A DNA stretch of 64,000 nucleotides from CAVSNH01 sp963729275. Its GTDB lineage: Bacteria; Actinomycetota; Acidimicrobiia; Acidimicrobiales; RAAP-2. The notes under the pieces are model-generated. The model searched no databases. It saw nothing but the letters and a program-made list of their open reading frames with translations, and was not told where the DNA came from. Position 1 is the stretch's first letter. Each line of letters begins with the position of its first letter. The translations under genes were made by a program, and so were the position numbers. The stretch lies in contig CAVSNH010000013.1 of the NCBI GenBank assembly GCA_963729275.1, forward strand, positions 620,001 to 684,000, in the 5' to 3' direction. Of this stretch, positions 26,900 through 35,900 are shown one piece after another.

Positions 26900-26977
26900 A
26901 TCACCAGCGTGAAGCGTCAGCGCCGACGAGAACATCGGGCATGACCCGGATCGCACCCTGAGGGGAGCTTCGTTCGG

Positions 26978-27034
26978 TCAGGGTTCTCCCTGATGCCCGG
27001 GCCCTCCCCCTGCGCGATCATCGGGTATCCCCGA
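26978..27034. promoter_or_regulatory. Paired dyads in the divergent PspC promoter region
   Basis: TCAGGG-TTCT-CCCTGA is at 26978-26993 and TCGGG-TATC-CCCGA at 27021-27034. Their centres are 42 bases apart (about four helical turns), and they share the core GGG-N4-CCC with purine/pyrimidine flanks. They sit between the PspC/DUF1707 genes and the kinase/regulator genes, so binding by the NarL-type regulator at 28428 is a reasonable inference. The rest of 26900-27239 shows no separate gene. Confidence 0.5.
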
Positions 27035-27239
27035 ATGGAACCTCTCCGCCCCCGCTGACGTCGGCCCCGCGCCCGTCCCCCCGCCGTGCCAGTCGGCCAA
27101 CCCGGGCAGGTCACCGGACGACAGCCGCTGGGAGGGCCCGCCGTGGGGGCCCGCCACCTGGGGGTCACACCGATACGGCCTCCACCGGCACCGCCGGCGA
27201 CTGCGCGGCCCCCTCCGGCGCAGCTCGGATACCCGCGTC

Positions 27240-28421
27240 GTGGCCGGAGTGTGTGGAGGCCTCTCCCGGGCCACCGGCATCGACGTGACCCTGGTCCGGG
27301 TCGCCTTCGTACTCCTGGCCCTGGGCAGCGGCGTGGGCATCTTCGCCTATGCGCTCGCCTGGCTCGTCCTCCCTCTGGATGGCGAGAGCACCAACATCCT
27401 CTCCCGTTCCTTCGAGGACAAGCGCGGGCTGCGACTCGTCATCGCCATCGTCCCGGTCGTGATCGTCGTGCAACTGGTGACGACCTCACTGCACGTCGGC
27501 TTCGCCGGAACACTCGGTTGGCCACTGCTGGCAGCCGTCGGTGCCTTCATCCTCATTCGACGGAACGCCAGCGAGACCGAGCGGACATGGATCAACGAGG
27601 AGCTCTTGCCAATCCTGCACACCGGCAGGCATCGGCGACGCTGGACGACCATTGCTCGGGTCGGGCTCGGGCTGGTGCTGACGGCCGGTGGGCTCTCCAT
27701 CCTCATCTTCGGTCACTCGAAGCGTGGGGACCTGTGGCCCGTCATCGGCGCGTTGGTCGTCATCGCGGCACTGGTGGTCGTGTTCGGTCCGTGGTGGCTC
27801 AGCCTCCTGCGCGATCTCATGGCGGAGCGGCAGGCCCGGGCCATGGCCGAGGAGCGAGCTGAGATGGCCGCCCACGTGCACGACTCCGTGCTCCAGACGT
27901 TGGCGCTCATCCAACGGTCGGCGGGGGATCCTCAGAACGTCATCCGACTGGCACGGGCGCAGGAACGGGAGCTGCGCTCGTGGCTATTCGAGGGCAGGTC
28001 GCCGGGGACCATCGGTGACGAGGCGAGCACCTTGGCCGAGGGCGTCGCCGTCATCCAGTCGGGGGTCGAGGCCAAGGCCGGTATCGAGGTCCAGACGGTG
28101 GTCGTCGGCGACTGTGGCCTCGACGACCGGCTCCGGGGGCTGCTCGACGCCGCCCGCGAAGCGACGGTGAACGCGGCCAAGTGGTCCGGCGCCACCGAGG
28201 TCTCCCTCTATGCCGAGATGGAGGGCGACAAGGTGACGGTGTACGTGCGCGACCGGGGATGTGGCTTCGATCCGGAGGCCGTCTCGTCCGACCGTCAGGG
28301 CATCGCCCAGTCGATCCGCGCCCGCATGGCCCGCTTGGGCGGTTCGTCGGCTATCCGATCGGCTCCAGGACGTGGGACCGAAGTCGAACTGTCCATATCC
28401 CGGGCCCCTGCGTCGGCCTGA
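27240..28421 (+). CDS. PspC-domain sensor histidine kinase (NarL/DesK-type)
   Basis: Membrane sensor of at least 393 aa. A PspC domain (AGVCGGLSRATGIDVTLVRV, ALAWLVLPLDG) is followed by further hydrophobic helices to about residue 190. The HisKA_3 helix has phospho-acceptor H214 in AAHVHDSVLQTLALIQ. The HATPase_c domain has EATVNAAKWSGA and DRGCGFDPEAV. The GTG at 27240 is the first in-frame start, but coding-like sequence with the family's R-x-x-x-R-VVAGVCGG approach continues upstream to about 27100 without ATG or GTG. A rarer start or an upstream shift is therefore possible. It is paired with the regulator gene six bases downstream. Confidence 0.88.
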   Translation: MAGVCGGLSRATGIDVTLVRVAFVLLALGSGVGIFAYALAWLVLPLDGESTNILSRSFEDKRGLRLVIAIVPVVIVVQLVTTSLHVGFAGTLGWPLLAAVGAFILIRRNASETERTWINEELLPILHTGRHRRRWTTIARVGLGLVLTAGGLSILIFGHSKRGDLWPVIGALVVIAALVVVFGPWWLSLLRDLMAERQARAMAEERAEMAAHVHDSVLQTLALIQRSAGDPQNVIRLARAQERELRSWLFEGRSPGTIGDEASTLAEGVAVIQSGVEAKAGIEVQTVVVGDCGLDDRLRGLLDAAREATVNAAKWSGATEVSLYAEMEGDKVTVYVRDRGCGFDPEAVSSDRQGIAQSIRARMARLGGSSAIRSAPGRGTEVELSISRAPASA

Positions 28422-28427
28422 ACCACG

Positions 28428-29090
28428 ATGCCAGCCGTTAGCCGACCCCGCGTCTTCATGGTGGACGACCATGCCCTCGTCCGGGCCGGGGTTCGAGCCG
28501 AGCTGGGGGATGCCGTCACGTTCGCGGGCGAGGCCGACGAGGTGGAGGCGGCCGTCGAGATGATCAATGAGCGGGTCCCCGACGTGGTCCTCCTCGACGT
28601 CCACCTCCCCGGGGGAGGAGGACAGGCCGTGATCTCCGGTGTCGCCCCCCTCCATCCGGAGGTGCGGTTTCTCGCACTGTCGGTGTCGGATGCACCCGAG
28701 GACGTGATCGCGGTGATCCGGGCCGGCGCCCGCGGATATGTGACCAAGACCATCTCCGGAGAGGAGCTGCTGCGGGCCGTGTACACCGTGGCCGCCGGAG
28801 ACGTCGTCTTCTCCCCCCGCCTGGCCGGCTTCGTGCTCGACGCCTTCGCCGCTGATGGCGGGGAAGCCACGGCTGCGGCCGGCCTCGATCCCGAGCTCGA
28901 CCAGCTCTCCCCGCGTGAACGCGAGGTCCTACGGCTCATCGCCCGCGGTTACACGTACAAGGAAGTGGCCCGCGACCTCGTTATCTCGGTCAAGACCGTG
29001 GAGTCACACGTCTCGTCGGTGCTCCGAAAGCTGCAGCTGTCGACCCGGCACGAGCTGGCACGGTGGGCCAGCGACCGGCGGTTGGTTTAG
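28428..29090 (+). CDS. LuxR/NarL-family response regulator
   Basis: Transcription factor of 220 aa. The receiver domain has acidic pair D13/D14 (VFMVDDHALVRAG), phospho-acceptor D57 (DVVLLDVHLPGGGG) and the conserved Lys in GARGYVTKTISGEEL. The C-terminal LuxR HTH reads LSPREREVLRLIARGYTYKE then VKTVESHVSSVLRKL. It is encoded six bases after the PspC kinase and so is its cognate partner. It likely controls its own locus and the divergent PspC/DUF1707 genes through the paired dyads. Confidence 0.93.
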   Translation: MPAVSRPRVFMVDDHALVRAGVRAELGDAVTFAGEADEVEAAVEMINERVPDVVLLDVHLPGGGGQAVISGVAPLHPEVRFLALSVSDAPEDVIAVIRAGARGYVTKTISGEELLRAVYTVAAGDVVFSPRLAGFVLDAFAADGGEATAAAGLDPELDQLSPREREVLRLIARGYTYKEVARDLVISVKTVESHVSSVLRKLQLSTRHELARWASDRRLV

Positions 29091-29280
29091 GACCGGCACA
29101 TGACAACGATCCCCTGACCGACGCACGTCGCGGAGGCTGCGTCTTCGGGCTGCTGAGCCGGTCGATGGCACCCGCCCCCACCGCCGCCGGGGCGGCTGAG
29201 ACGACGATCCGCCTCATCCGCAGACCCCATGCTTAGGGTGGCGCTGATGCCCTGCTACGGGCAACACGGCATGGAGGGCG

Positions 29281-29742
29281 ATGACTCTTTCGCTGTTCGT
29301 CTTCGGGGTCCTCGGGATCGCCGCCACTGCGGTTGCCTTCGTCGGCAACCGGCACCTCTTCACCGGAACCGCCGCCGGCCGCGTCTCGGCGCTTGAAGGC
29401 CTCTACTACCTCATCGCCATCTGCGCGGTGGTCCTCGGTTGGTACTTCAACGTTCGCTACACCCACCAGTACGGCCACCGTGCCAACTACGTCAACTACA
29501 CGAAGATGCTGTTCACCAACTGGGCCGCCGACTCAGCCGCCCAGGACTACATCATCGTGAACGTGGTCCTTCTGCCGCTGTGGACGATTATCGACGGTCG
29601 GAGACGGGGCTTGCGCGTCGCCTGGATCTTCTTCGTCATGAGCCTCTTCACCAGCCTGGCCTTCGCCGTCGCCATGTTCTTGGCGTTCATCGAGCGACAG
29701 CTCCGCTACAACCGAGTAGCGGCGTCGTCCAACACGGCATAG
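29281..29742 (+). CDS. DUF2834-like four-helix membrane protein
   Basis: A 153-aa integral membrane protein with four hydrophobic segments (about 2-20, 40-56, 91-107 and 116-138). The pattern VLGWYFNVRY, FTNWAADSAAQDYIIVN and LPLWTIIDGRRRGLR resembles DUF2834 proteins (W-Y-F-N, N-x-x-S-x-x-x-D). Its function is unknown. The 3' end overlaps the convergent flavoprotein gene by 37 bases, which may cause transcriptional interference. Confidence 0.7.
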   Translation: MTLSLFVFGVLGIAATAVAFVGNRHLFTGTAAGRVSALEGLYYLIAICAVVLGWYFNVRYTHQYGHRANYVNYTKMLFTNWAADSAAQDYIIVNVVLLPLWTIIDGRRRGLRVAWIFFVMSLFTSLAFAVAMFLAFIERQLRYNRVAASSNTA

Positions 29743-31271
29743 CCGCAGTTGTAGCCGGGGATGAATGTCACACCCGGCCCACCGTGGCAGCCTGCGCCGC
29801 ACAGGTACAGCCCATCGATCGGGATCGGGTTGTCGGGCCAACCTCTCGGCCCCGGTCGGAACGGCCCCATGAACTCGGGCTGTAGGAGCCCGTGGGTGAA
29901 GTCGCCGCCCGTGCATCCGAACATCAGCTCGTAGGTGTACGCGGGATAATTCAGTTGGCGGTCGATCAGATCGGGGAAGTTGGGCGCCGCCTTGGCGATC
30001 CGCTCCACCATGCGTCCCGCCATCTCGTCGCGAAGTCGAGCCTGCTCCTTTCGGTCGGCGCCGATCGGGAAGTAGAAGGCGAAACTGCTGGCCGCATGTT
30101 TGCCCGGCGGAGCCAGGCTTGGGTCGTGCAGCGTCGAGATGTGCAAGTTGAAGGAGGGTGAATCGGGCACTCGCCCACGGACGCAGTCCTCGTAGTCGCG
30201 TTGCATCTGCTCCGCCGTCCCGAAAAAGGTCACGTTGGCCGACTGCTCACCTTTGCCGATGCTCTCGTACGGGCTCACATACTCAGGTAGCCCATTGAGC
30301 GCAAAATGCACTTGGAAGTAGGCGGCCCGATGATCGATCGCCCCCACGCGGTCGCGGAACGCCTCGGGCAGGTGCTCGGAGTTCACGAGCTGGGAGAACG
30401 TGGCGGTGGGGTCCAGATTGGAGACGACGACAGGGGCGGTGGCCACCTCTCCGTCGGCCAGGCGTACGCCACGGACACCGCTGCCCTCCACCTCGATCGA
30501 CTCGACCTTGACATGACGACGGAGCTGGCCCCCGTGCTCCTCGAAAATGCGTCGGACGTGCTCGGAGATCGTGCCGATGCCCCCCTCCACCTTCGACATG
30601 GTGGCGTCCCCTGGTGACGCCAGGGCGAAAGCCACGCACAGTGCGCTCCCCGGCGTGTACGGGCCCCGGTAGGTCGAGTTGACGGCGAGGAAGCTCAACA
30701 TGCTCCGCACCGGGGCATGGCGCTCCTTGTCGGGGAGATAGCGATCGACGACGTCCATGATGCTGCCGAAGAGCGCCATGCGGATCGCCTCACGCTCCTT
30801 CTCGTTGGCGGCCACGGCCCACATCTCATCCAAGGACTTCGGCGGCTTGCGCACGTCGAAGCGTCCGATGGCTCGTGCCGGCGCGTCGGCCCACGCCGCC
30901 ACCTCGGCCATCCCGAAGAGGGCATCCACCCCGAGTGACTCGCCCAGGTGCTCGAGGAGTCGATCGGTGTCCGAATAGAGGAAGATCGGCGGTCGGCCGT
31001 CTTCTCCGATGCTGACCGACTGCACCTCGGGCTCGTAGATGGGGCATGCCCCGAACCCCAGGTCCTCGAAGATCTCGTTGGGGATGGGGAACTGGACGGA
31101 CCCGGCCAGCTCGAAGCGGTAGCCCCGGATCAGCTCGACGGTGGACGCCATTCCGCCGATGAAGTGGTTCTTCTCGAGGCAGAGGACCCGCATTCCGCCC
31201 CGGGCCATGACGGCCGCCGCCGTCAACCCGTTGTGGCCTGCGCCGATGACGATGGCGTCGTAGTCGCTCAT
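29706..31271 (-). CDS. Phytoene-desaturase-like FAD-dependent oxidoreductase
   Basis: A 521-aa flavoprotein of the CrtI/PYROXD2 type. The N-terminal FAD motif is AIVIGAGHNGLTAAAVMARG, then LEKNHFIGGMAST, and the C-terminal FAD motif is GLYLCGAGCHGGPGVTFIPG. No signal peptide is seen. Its ATG overlaps the stop of an upstream PhyH dioxygenase gene (31268-31271), so the two are co-translated. The pair probably oxidises and hydroxylates one lipid-like substrate. No carotenoid synthase gene is nearby, so a true carotenoid role is unsupported. Confidence 0.88.
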   Translation of the reverse strand: MSDYDAIVIGAGHNGLTAAAVMARGGMRVLCLEKNHFIGGMASTVELIRGYRFELAGSVQFPIPNEIFEDLGFGACPIYEPEVQSVSIGEDGRPPIFLYSDTDRLLEHLGESLGVDALFGMAEVAAWADAPARAIGRFDVRKPPKSLDEMWAVAANEKEREAIRMALFGSIMDVVDRYLPDKERHAPVRSMLSFLAVNSTYRGPYTPGSALCVAFALASPGDATMSKVEGGIGTISEHVRRIFEEHGGQLRRHVKVESIEVEGSGVRGVRLADGEVATAPVVVSNLDPTATFSQLVNSEHLPEAFRDRVGAIDHRAAYFQVHFALNGLPEYVSPYESIGKGEQSANVTFFGTAEQMQRDYEDCVRGRVPDSPSFNLHISTLHDPSLAPPGKHAASSFAFYFPIGADRKEQARLRDEMAGRMVERIAKAAPNFPDLIDRQLNYPAYTYELMFGCTGGDFTHGLLQPEFMGPFRPGPRGWPDNPIPIDGLYLCGAGCHGGPGVTFIPGYNCGYAVLDDAATRL

Positions 31272-32104
31272 CGAGTCCCTAGGGACACCGGCTGACCCTC
31301 GTCGAGGACGACGAACTGGCGGTCAGGAGCATCGGCGGGAATCCGCTGTCGCTCGCCCGCCGTATCCCAGGCGATGACGGCGGCCCCGAACGGCGCGTAT
31401 TGGACGATGTAGGCCTTACGGACATCGCTGGTCCGGTTCGGCCCCGTGCAGTGCGGGGTGAGCGAGGAGAACACCACCATCCCCCCGGCGTCGACGGGCG
31501 CGGGAACGGCACCATCCGGACCATCGAAGCACACGAGGCCGGTCTCAGAGACACGATGGGCCAGCGTTCCCATCTTGTGGACCCCCGGCACCACCCATGG
31601 GCACCCGTTCTCCTCGGTGGCATCGGTCAAGGCAATCCAGCAGGTCAGATACTGCTGTGGCTCGAGGAAGGCATAGCCGTTGTCTTGGTGCCAGGGAAAC
31701 GAGGCCACGGTGTCGGGCTTCTTGTAGACGGCCTGGTCCCAGTACAAGCGGACGTCTGGTCCTATGAGGTCGGCGCAGATCTCGACCAGCGGAGAGCCGG
31801 CCACGAACCGCCGCAGCCGGCTCGAGCGGCTGACCAGGTGGATCGAGAAAGTGATCTCGTCGGCCCGAGCGATGAACGCCCTCTTTCCTTCCATCTCGCG
31901 CAGTCGGGACTCGAATTCCGCCTCGATGGGATCGATCTCTTCCAAGAGTTCGGACACGGTCGCCGGGTCCAGCGCATCGGGTAGGACGAAATAGCCCCGT
32001 TCGTCGAACTCGGATGCTCGATCCTCCGAGATCCACCGGAAGGGAGGGGCACAGGCGGACCAGGCGAAGTCCTCGTTGAGTGGATGACGCTCGATCACCG
32101 TCAC
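31268..32104 (-). CDS. Phytanoyl-CoA dioxygenase (PhyH) family protein
   Basis: An Fe(II)/2-oxoglutarate oxygenase, 278 aa. FPWHQDNGYAFL carries the HxD pair, SLTPHCTGPNRTSDVRKAY holds the distal His and the 2-oxoglutarate-binding Arg, and CPWVVPGVHKMGTL is the conserved strand. It opens the operon with the phytoene-desaturase-like flavoprotein (4-base overlap). Its upstream region contains a short tandem repeat (32120-32157). It differs clearly in sequence from the PhyH gene at 16581. Confidence 0.9.
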   Translation of the reverse strand: MTVIERHPLNEDFAWSACAPPFRWISEDRASEFDERGYFVLPDALDPATVSELLEEIDPIEAEFESRLREMEGKRAFIARADEITFSIHLVSRSSRLRRFVAGSPLVEICADLIGPDVRLYWDQAVYKKPDTVASFPWHQDNGYAFLEPQQYLTCWIALTDATEENGCPWVVPGVHKMGTLAHRVSETGLVCFDGPDGAVPAPVDAGGMVVFSSLTPHCTGPNRTSDVRKAYIVQYAPFGAAVIAWDTAGERQRIPADAPDRQFVVLDEGQPVSLGTR

Positions 32105-32119
32105 CGTGTCAGCGTACGT

Positions 32120-32157
32120 GGGCGAAGGGCGAAGGGGCGACGGGGCGACGGGGCGAC
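32120..32157. repeat. Short G-rich tandem repeat
   Basis: Two copies of GGGCGAA are followed directly by three copies of GGGGCGAC, in the gap before the PhyH gene. It could vary in unit number by slippage and alter spacing in that promoter region. Confidence 0.7.
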
Positions 32158-32162
32158 GGCGT

Positions 32163-32185
32163 GACTACCGAGTGACTCGGTAGTC
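32163..32185 (-). terminator. Perfect 10-bp hairpin at the reductase stop codon
   Basis: GACTACCGAG and CTCGGTAGTC pair with a TGA loop and include the TAG stop (32165-32167) of the minus-strand DHFR-like gene. There is no T-run after it, so it is a candidate U-less terminator or 3' mRNA stabiliser rather than a textbook intrinsic terminator. Confidence 0.45.
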
Positions 32186-32761
32186 GATGAAGGTGGCAAA
32201 TGGCGACTGACGAACGCCTCGATGCTCGAGCTCGAGCGACTGGGTGAACCCGTCGAACAGCCGCTTTCCACTGCCGAGGACGACCGGGGCGACGATGATC
32301 GTCAGCTCATCGACGAGCCCGTCGCCGAGAGCCTGGCGGATGATGTCGGCGCCGCCCATGATGTGGACGTCCTTCCGCCCGGCCGCCGCCGTGGACCGGT
32401 CGACGGCCTCGGGAAGGCTTCCCACGAAGACGAAGTCGTCACCCGGTGGCTGCTCCTCGGGCCGATGGGTCACCACGAAGAACGGTATCCCGAACGGATT
32501 GGTGTCGCCCCAGTGCCCGGCCGCCTCGTAGGTGCCCCGGCCACCGATGACGGCCCCGTTCCCGGCCATGGTCTCGTCGAGCCACGCCTTGTCGACGCCG
32601 GTCGGCTCCCCCCGCCCCGGCGAGTCGTAGCTCCAGGGGCCACCGAACACCCAGTAGTGGAGGCGCTCACCACCGACGCCGAGACCGCAGCCAGGGCCGT
32701 CGTTCGGCCCGGTGACGTAGCCGTCCACCGACACCGTGATCCCCGCGATGACCTTGCTCAC
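32165..32761 (-). CDS. Dihydrofolate reductase-family (RibD C-terminal-like) protein
   Basis: A 198-aa protein of the DHFR/RibD_C fold. The opening KVIAGITVSVDGYVTGPNDG, VIGGRGTYEAAGHWG and the cofactor strand VHIMGGADIIRQALGDGLVD are family signatures, with VAPVVLGSGKRLF near the end. The GTG at 32761 follows GAAGGAGAGACCG, a good ribosome site, so the longer frame to 32863 is rejected. These proteins are NADPH reductases of unknown substrate rather than true folate enzymes. Confidence 0.87.
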   Translation of the reverse strand: MSKVIAGITVSVDGYVTGPNDGPGCGLGVGGERLHYWVFGGPWSYDSPGRGEPTGVDKAWLDETMAGNGAVIGGRGTYEAAGHWGDTNPFGIPFFVVTHRPEEQPPGDDFVFVGSLPEAVDRSTAAAGRKDVHIMGGADIIRQALGDGLVDELTIIVAPVVLGSGKRLFDGFTQSLELEHRGVRQSPFATFIDYRVTR

Positions 32762-32933
32762 CGGTCTCTCCTTCCTTGCCACCCACACCCACTCTGAGTC
32801 GACCCGGTCGGTTCGCTCTCTGGACTGACGGTTCCGACCTCCACAACTCATCGCTGTCGGCACGGAGAACGGTGTGTTGAAATTATCTCCGCTCGTCTAG
32901 CCTTGGCGTGAGAAGGCGGACGAAGGGGGAGCG

Positions 32934-35900
32934 GTGACCACCGAGAACGTCACGGTGCTCTTCACCGACCTAGTGGGCTCGACCGAACTGGCCTCGTCCC
33001 TGACACCTCAGGAAGGCGACGAGGTTCGCCGGGGCCACTTCTCCGCCCTTCGCCAGGCCATCGCCGAAGCCGGTGGCACCGAGGTCAAGTCCTTGGGTGA
33101 CGGGCTCATGGTCGTGTTCCCCACGGCTTCGGCGGCCGTATCGTGCGCCGTGGCGATGCAACAAGCCGTGGACCGTGACAACCGAAGTGCGCAGCACCCA
33201 TTGGGCTTGCGTGTGGGTCTCAGTGCCGGCGAAGTGACAAGAGAGGGTGACGACTACTTCGGCGAACCAGTGATCGAGGCGGCCAGGCTCTGCGCCCGGT
33301 CGAGTGACGGGCAAATCCTCGTCACGGATCTCGTGAGGGCGATGGGTGGTCGGCGCAGCCCTCATGCTTTCTCGGCGGTCGGAGAACTCGAGCTCAAAGG
33401 TCTGCCCAAAGCCGTCGAGACGGATGAGGTCGACTGGGAACCACTCGGCGATATCGCCTCGGCGACAACCGTCGTGCCATTACCGGCCCGCCTCGAGGTG
33501 AGGCCGGCCACCGGCGTCATCGGACGGGACACAGAGGCAGCCTTGCTGGCCGACGCTTTCAAGCGGGCGGCGATGGGTGATGGCCGTGAGATCGCCCTGG
33601 TCTCCGGCGAGGCAGGCGTGGGCAAGACGACGCTCGCCAGCGAGGTGGCACGCTCGGCCTTCGATGCAGGCGGGGTTGTGCTACTGGGACGATGCGACGA
33701 GGACCTTGGTGCACCTTACGGGCCATTCGTAGAAGCGCTCCAGCACTATGTCAGCCATGCGCCTGAAGAACTCCTACGTTCGCACGTGCAATTGCATGGA
33801 GGCGAGTTGGGCGAGATCGTTCCCGCTCTCCGACAACGATTGGGACAGCTACCGGCACCCCAGAGCGCCGACCCCGACACCGAGCGCTATCTGCTCTTTA
33901 GCGCGGTAATAGGACTTCTCGCACAGGTGTCCGAGGCTGAGCCACTGGTCATCATGTTCGACGACCTCCAGTCGGCCGACAAGGGCAGCCTGCTCCTCCT
34001 TCGTCATCTTGCGACTTCCGAGCAGGCAATGCGGTTGCTGGTGCTCGTGACCTACCGGGACACCGAGCTGTCACGTTCACACCCACTGACTGAGACCCTG
34101 GCCGGTCTGCGCTACCTGAACGGGGTGACGCGCATCGAGCTCGCTGGGCTGGACGACACCGGGGTGGTGGCGTTCTTCGAGGCCGCCGCTGGTCAGATGA
34201 TGGACGATGCCGGGGTGGGTCTGGCCCATGCCGTGTACCGAGAGACCGATGGCAACCCGTTCTTCGTGAGCGAAGTGCTGCGCCATCTTGCCGAGACCCG
34301 GGCCATCTACCAAGATGCCAGTGGACGGTGGATCTCGGACGGCTCCTTAGAGCACTTGACGCTGCCCGACAGCGTGCGACAGGTCATCGGGGCTCGGGTC
34401 GGACGACTCGGAAAGAGTGCCGAGCGAGTGCTGTCGATGGCCGCGGTCATCGGTCGGGACTTCGACCTCGATGTCTTGGCCCGAGTCACGAAGACATCGG
34501 AGGACGACCTTCTCGACACTCTCGATGCTGCAGCATCCGTCGCCTTGGTTCGAGAGGTTGCCAACATTCCTGGTCGCTACAACTTCGCCCACGCCCTCAT
34601 CCAGCACACCCTCTACGAGGACCTCGGACCCACTCGCAGGGCACACGCTCACCGCCAGGTGGGCGAGGTCTTGGAAGAGCTCTGCGGAGATCGGCCCGGT
34701 GATCGAGTCGGCGAACTGGCCCGCCACTGGACGTGTGCCACCCAGACAATCGACGTCGCCAGAGCCATCCTCTACAACCGTCAAGCCGGCGAGGCCGCCC
34801 TCGCTGCGCTGGCCCCCGCCGATGCCCTTCGGTACTACGCTCCGGCGCTCGACCTTTTCGCCCAGGCTCATGCGTCGGATGTCGCCCTGGGCGTCGACCT
34901 CGCCATCGGCCTTGGCACCGCCCAACGCCAAACGGGGGACCCGGCCTTTCGCGACACCCTCCTCGATGCGGCTCACCGAGCAGCTGACCTCGGTGACACG
35001 CAGCGATTGGTGGCCGCCGCCCTGGCCAACGACCGAGGCTGGTTCAGCGTGTTCGGCACCATCGACACGAAAAAGGTCGAGGTCCTCGAGATGGCCCTTG
35101 ACCGCCTGGCCACCAACCATCCCGACCGGGCGCTGGTACTTGCCACCTTGTGCTCGGAACTCGCCATAGGAGCACCGCTGGACCGTCGCCAGGCCCTCGC
35201 CGACGAGGCCGTGGCCTTCACCGAGTCTTCTTCTGACGACGCCCTCACCGTGCGTGTCCTCAACCATGTCCTTGTCCCGCTCATGGTGCCTCCGCTGCTG
35301 GGGCAGTCATTGGCATGGACGGCTGACGCTCTCACTCGCGCCGAGCGGGTGGGCGACCCGGTTCTCCTCTTCTCTGCGGCCCAGTGGCGCTCGTTCGCCG
35401 CCTCCCGTGCAGGGGATATCGACGAGATGGATCGATGCTGCGAGGTCACCGGCACGTTGGCCGAGCAACTCGACCAAGCTATTTTCAAATGGGCACACAA
35501 TCTCGGGCTCACCACGCGAGCACTGATCGCCGGAGATACCGACCGGGCACAAGAGTTGGCCACGGATGGCCTGCAGCTCGGCACCGACGCCGGGTTGGCC
35601 GACGCCCCGCTGTTCTACGGCGCGCAGTTCATCATGGTGAACTTCCGACGCGGAACCATGGGCGACCTGATCCCACTCATCGAGCAGCTGAGCGCCGGGA
35701 GCCCCGACGTCTCACCGGCATTTCTCGCCTCGATCCTCGCCGTCGCCCACACACAGGCGGATCGCATAGACGACGCTCGTCATCTGCTGGAGCAGTTCGC
35801 GAATGCAGGCTTCGATCTTCCCTTGGACGTCCTTTGGCTGCCGGCGATGATCGCCTACTCGGACGCAGCCATCGCCTGCCGGGACCCCAGATTCGCCGGT

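Noticed and set aside
32120..32157. Possible CRISPR-like repeats
   Set aside because: Units are 7-8 bases, contiguous and without spacers; no cas genes anywhere in the window.
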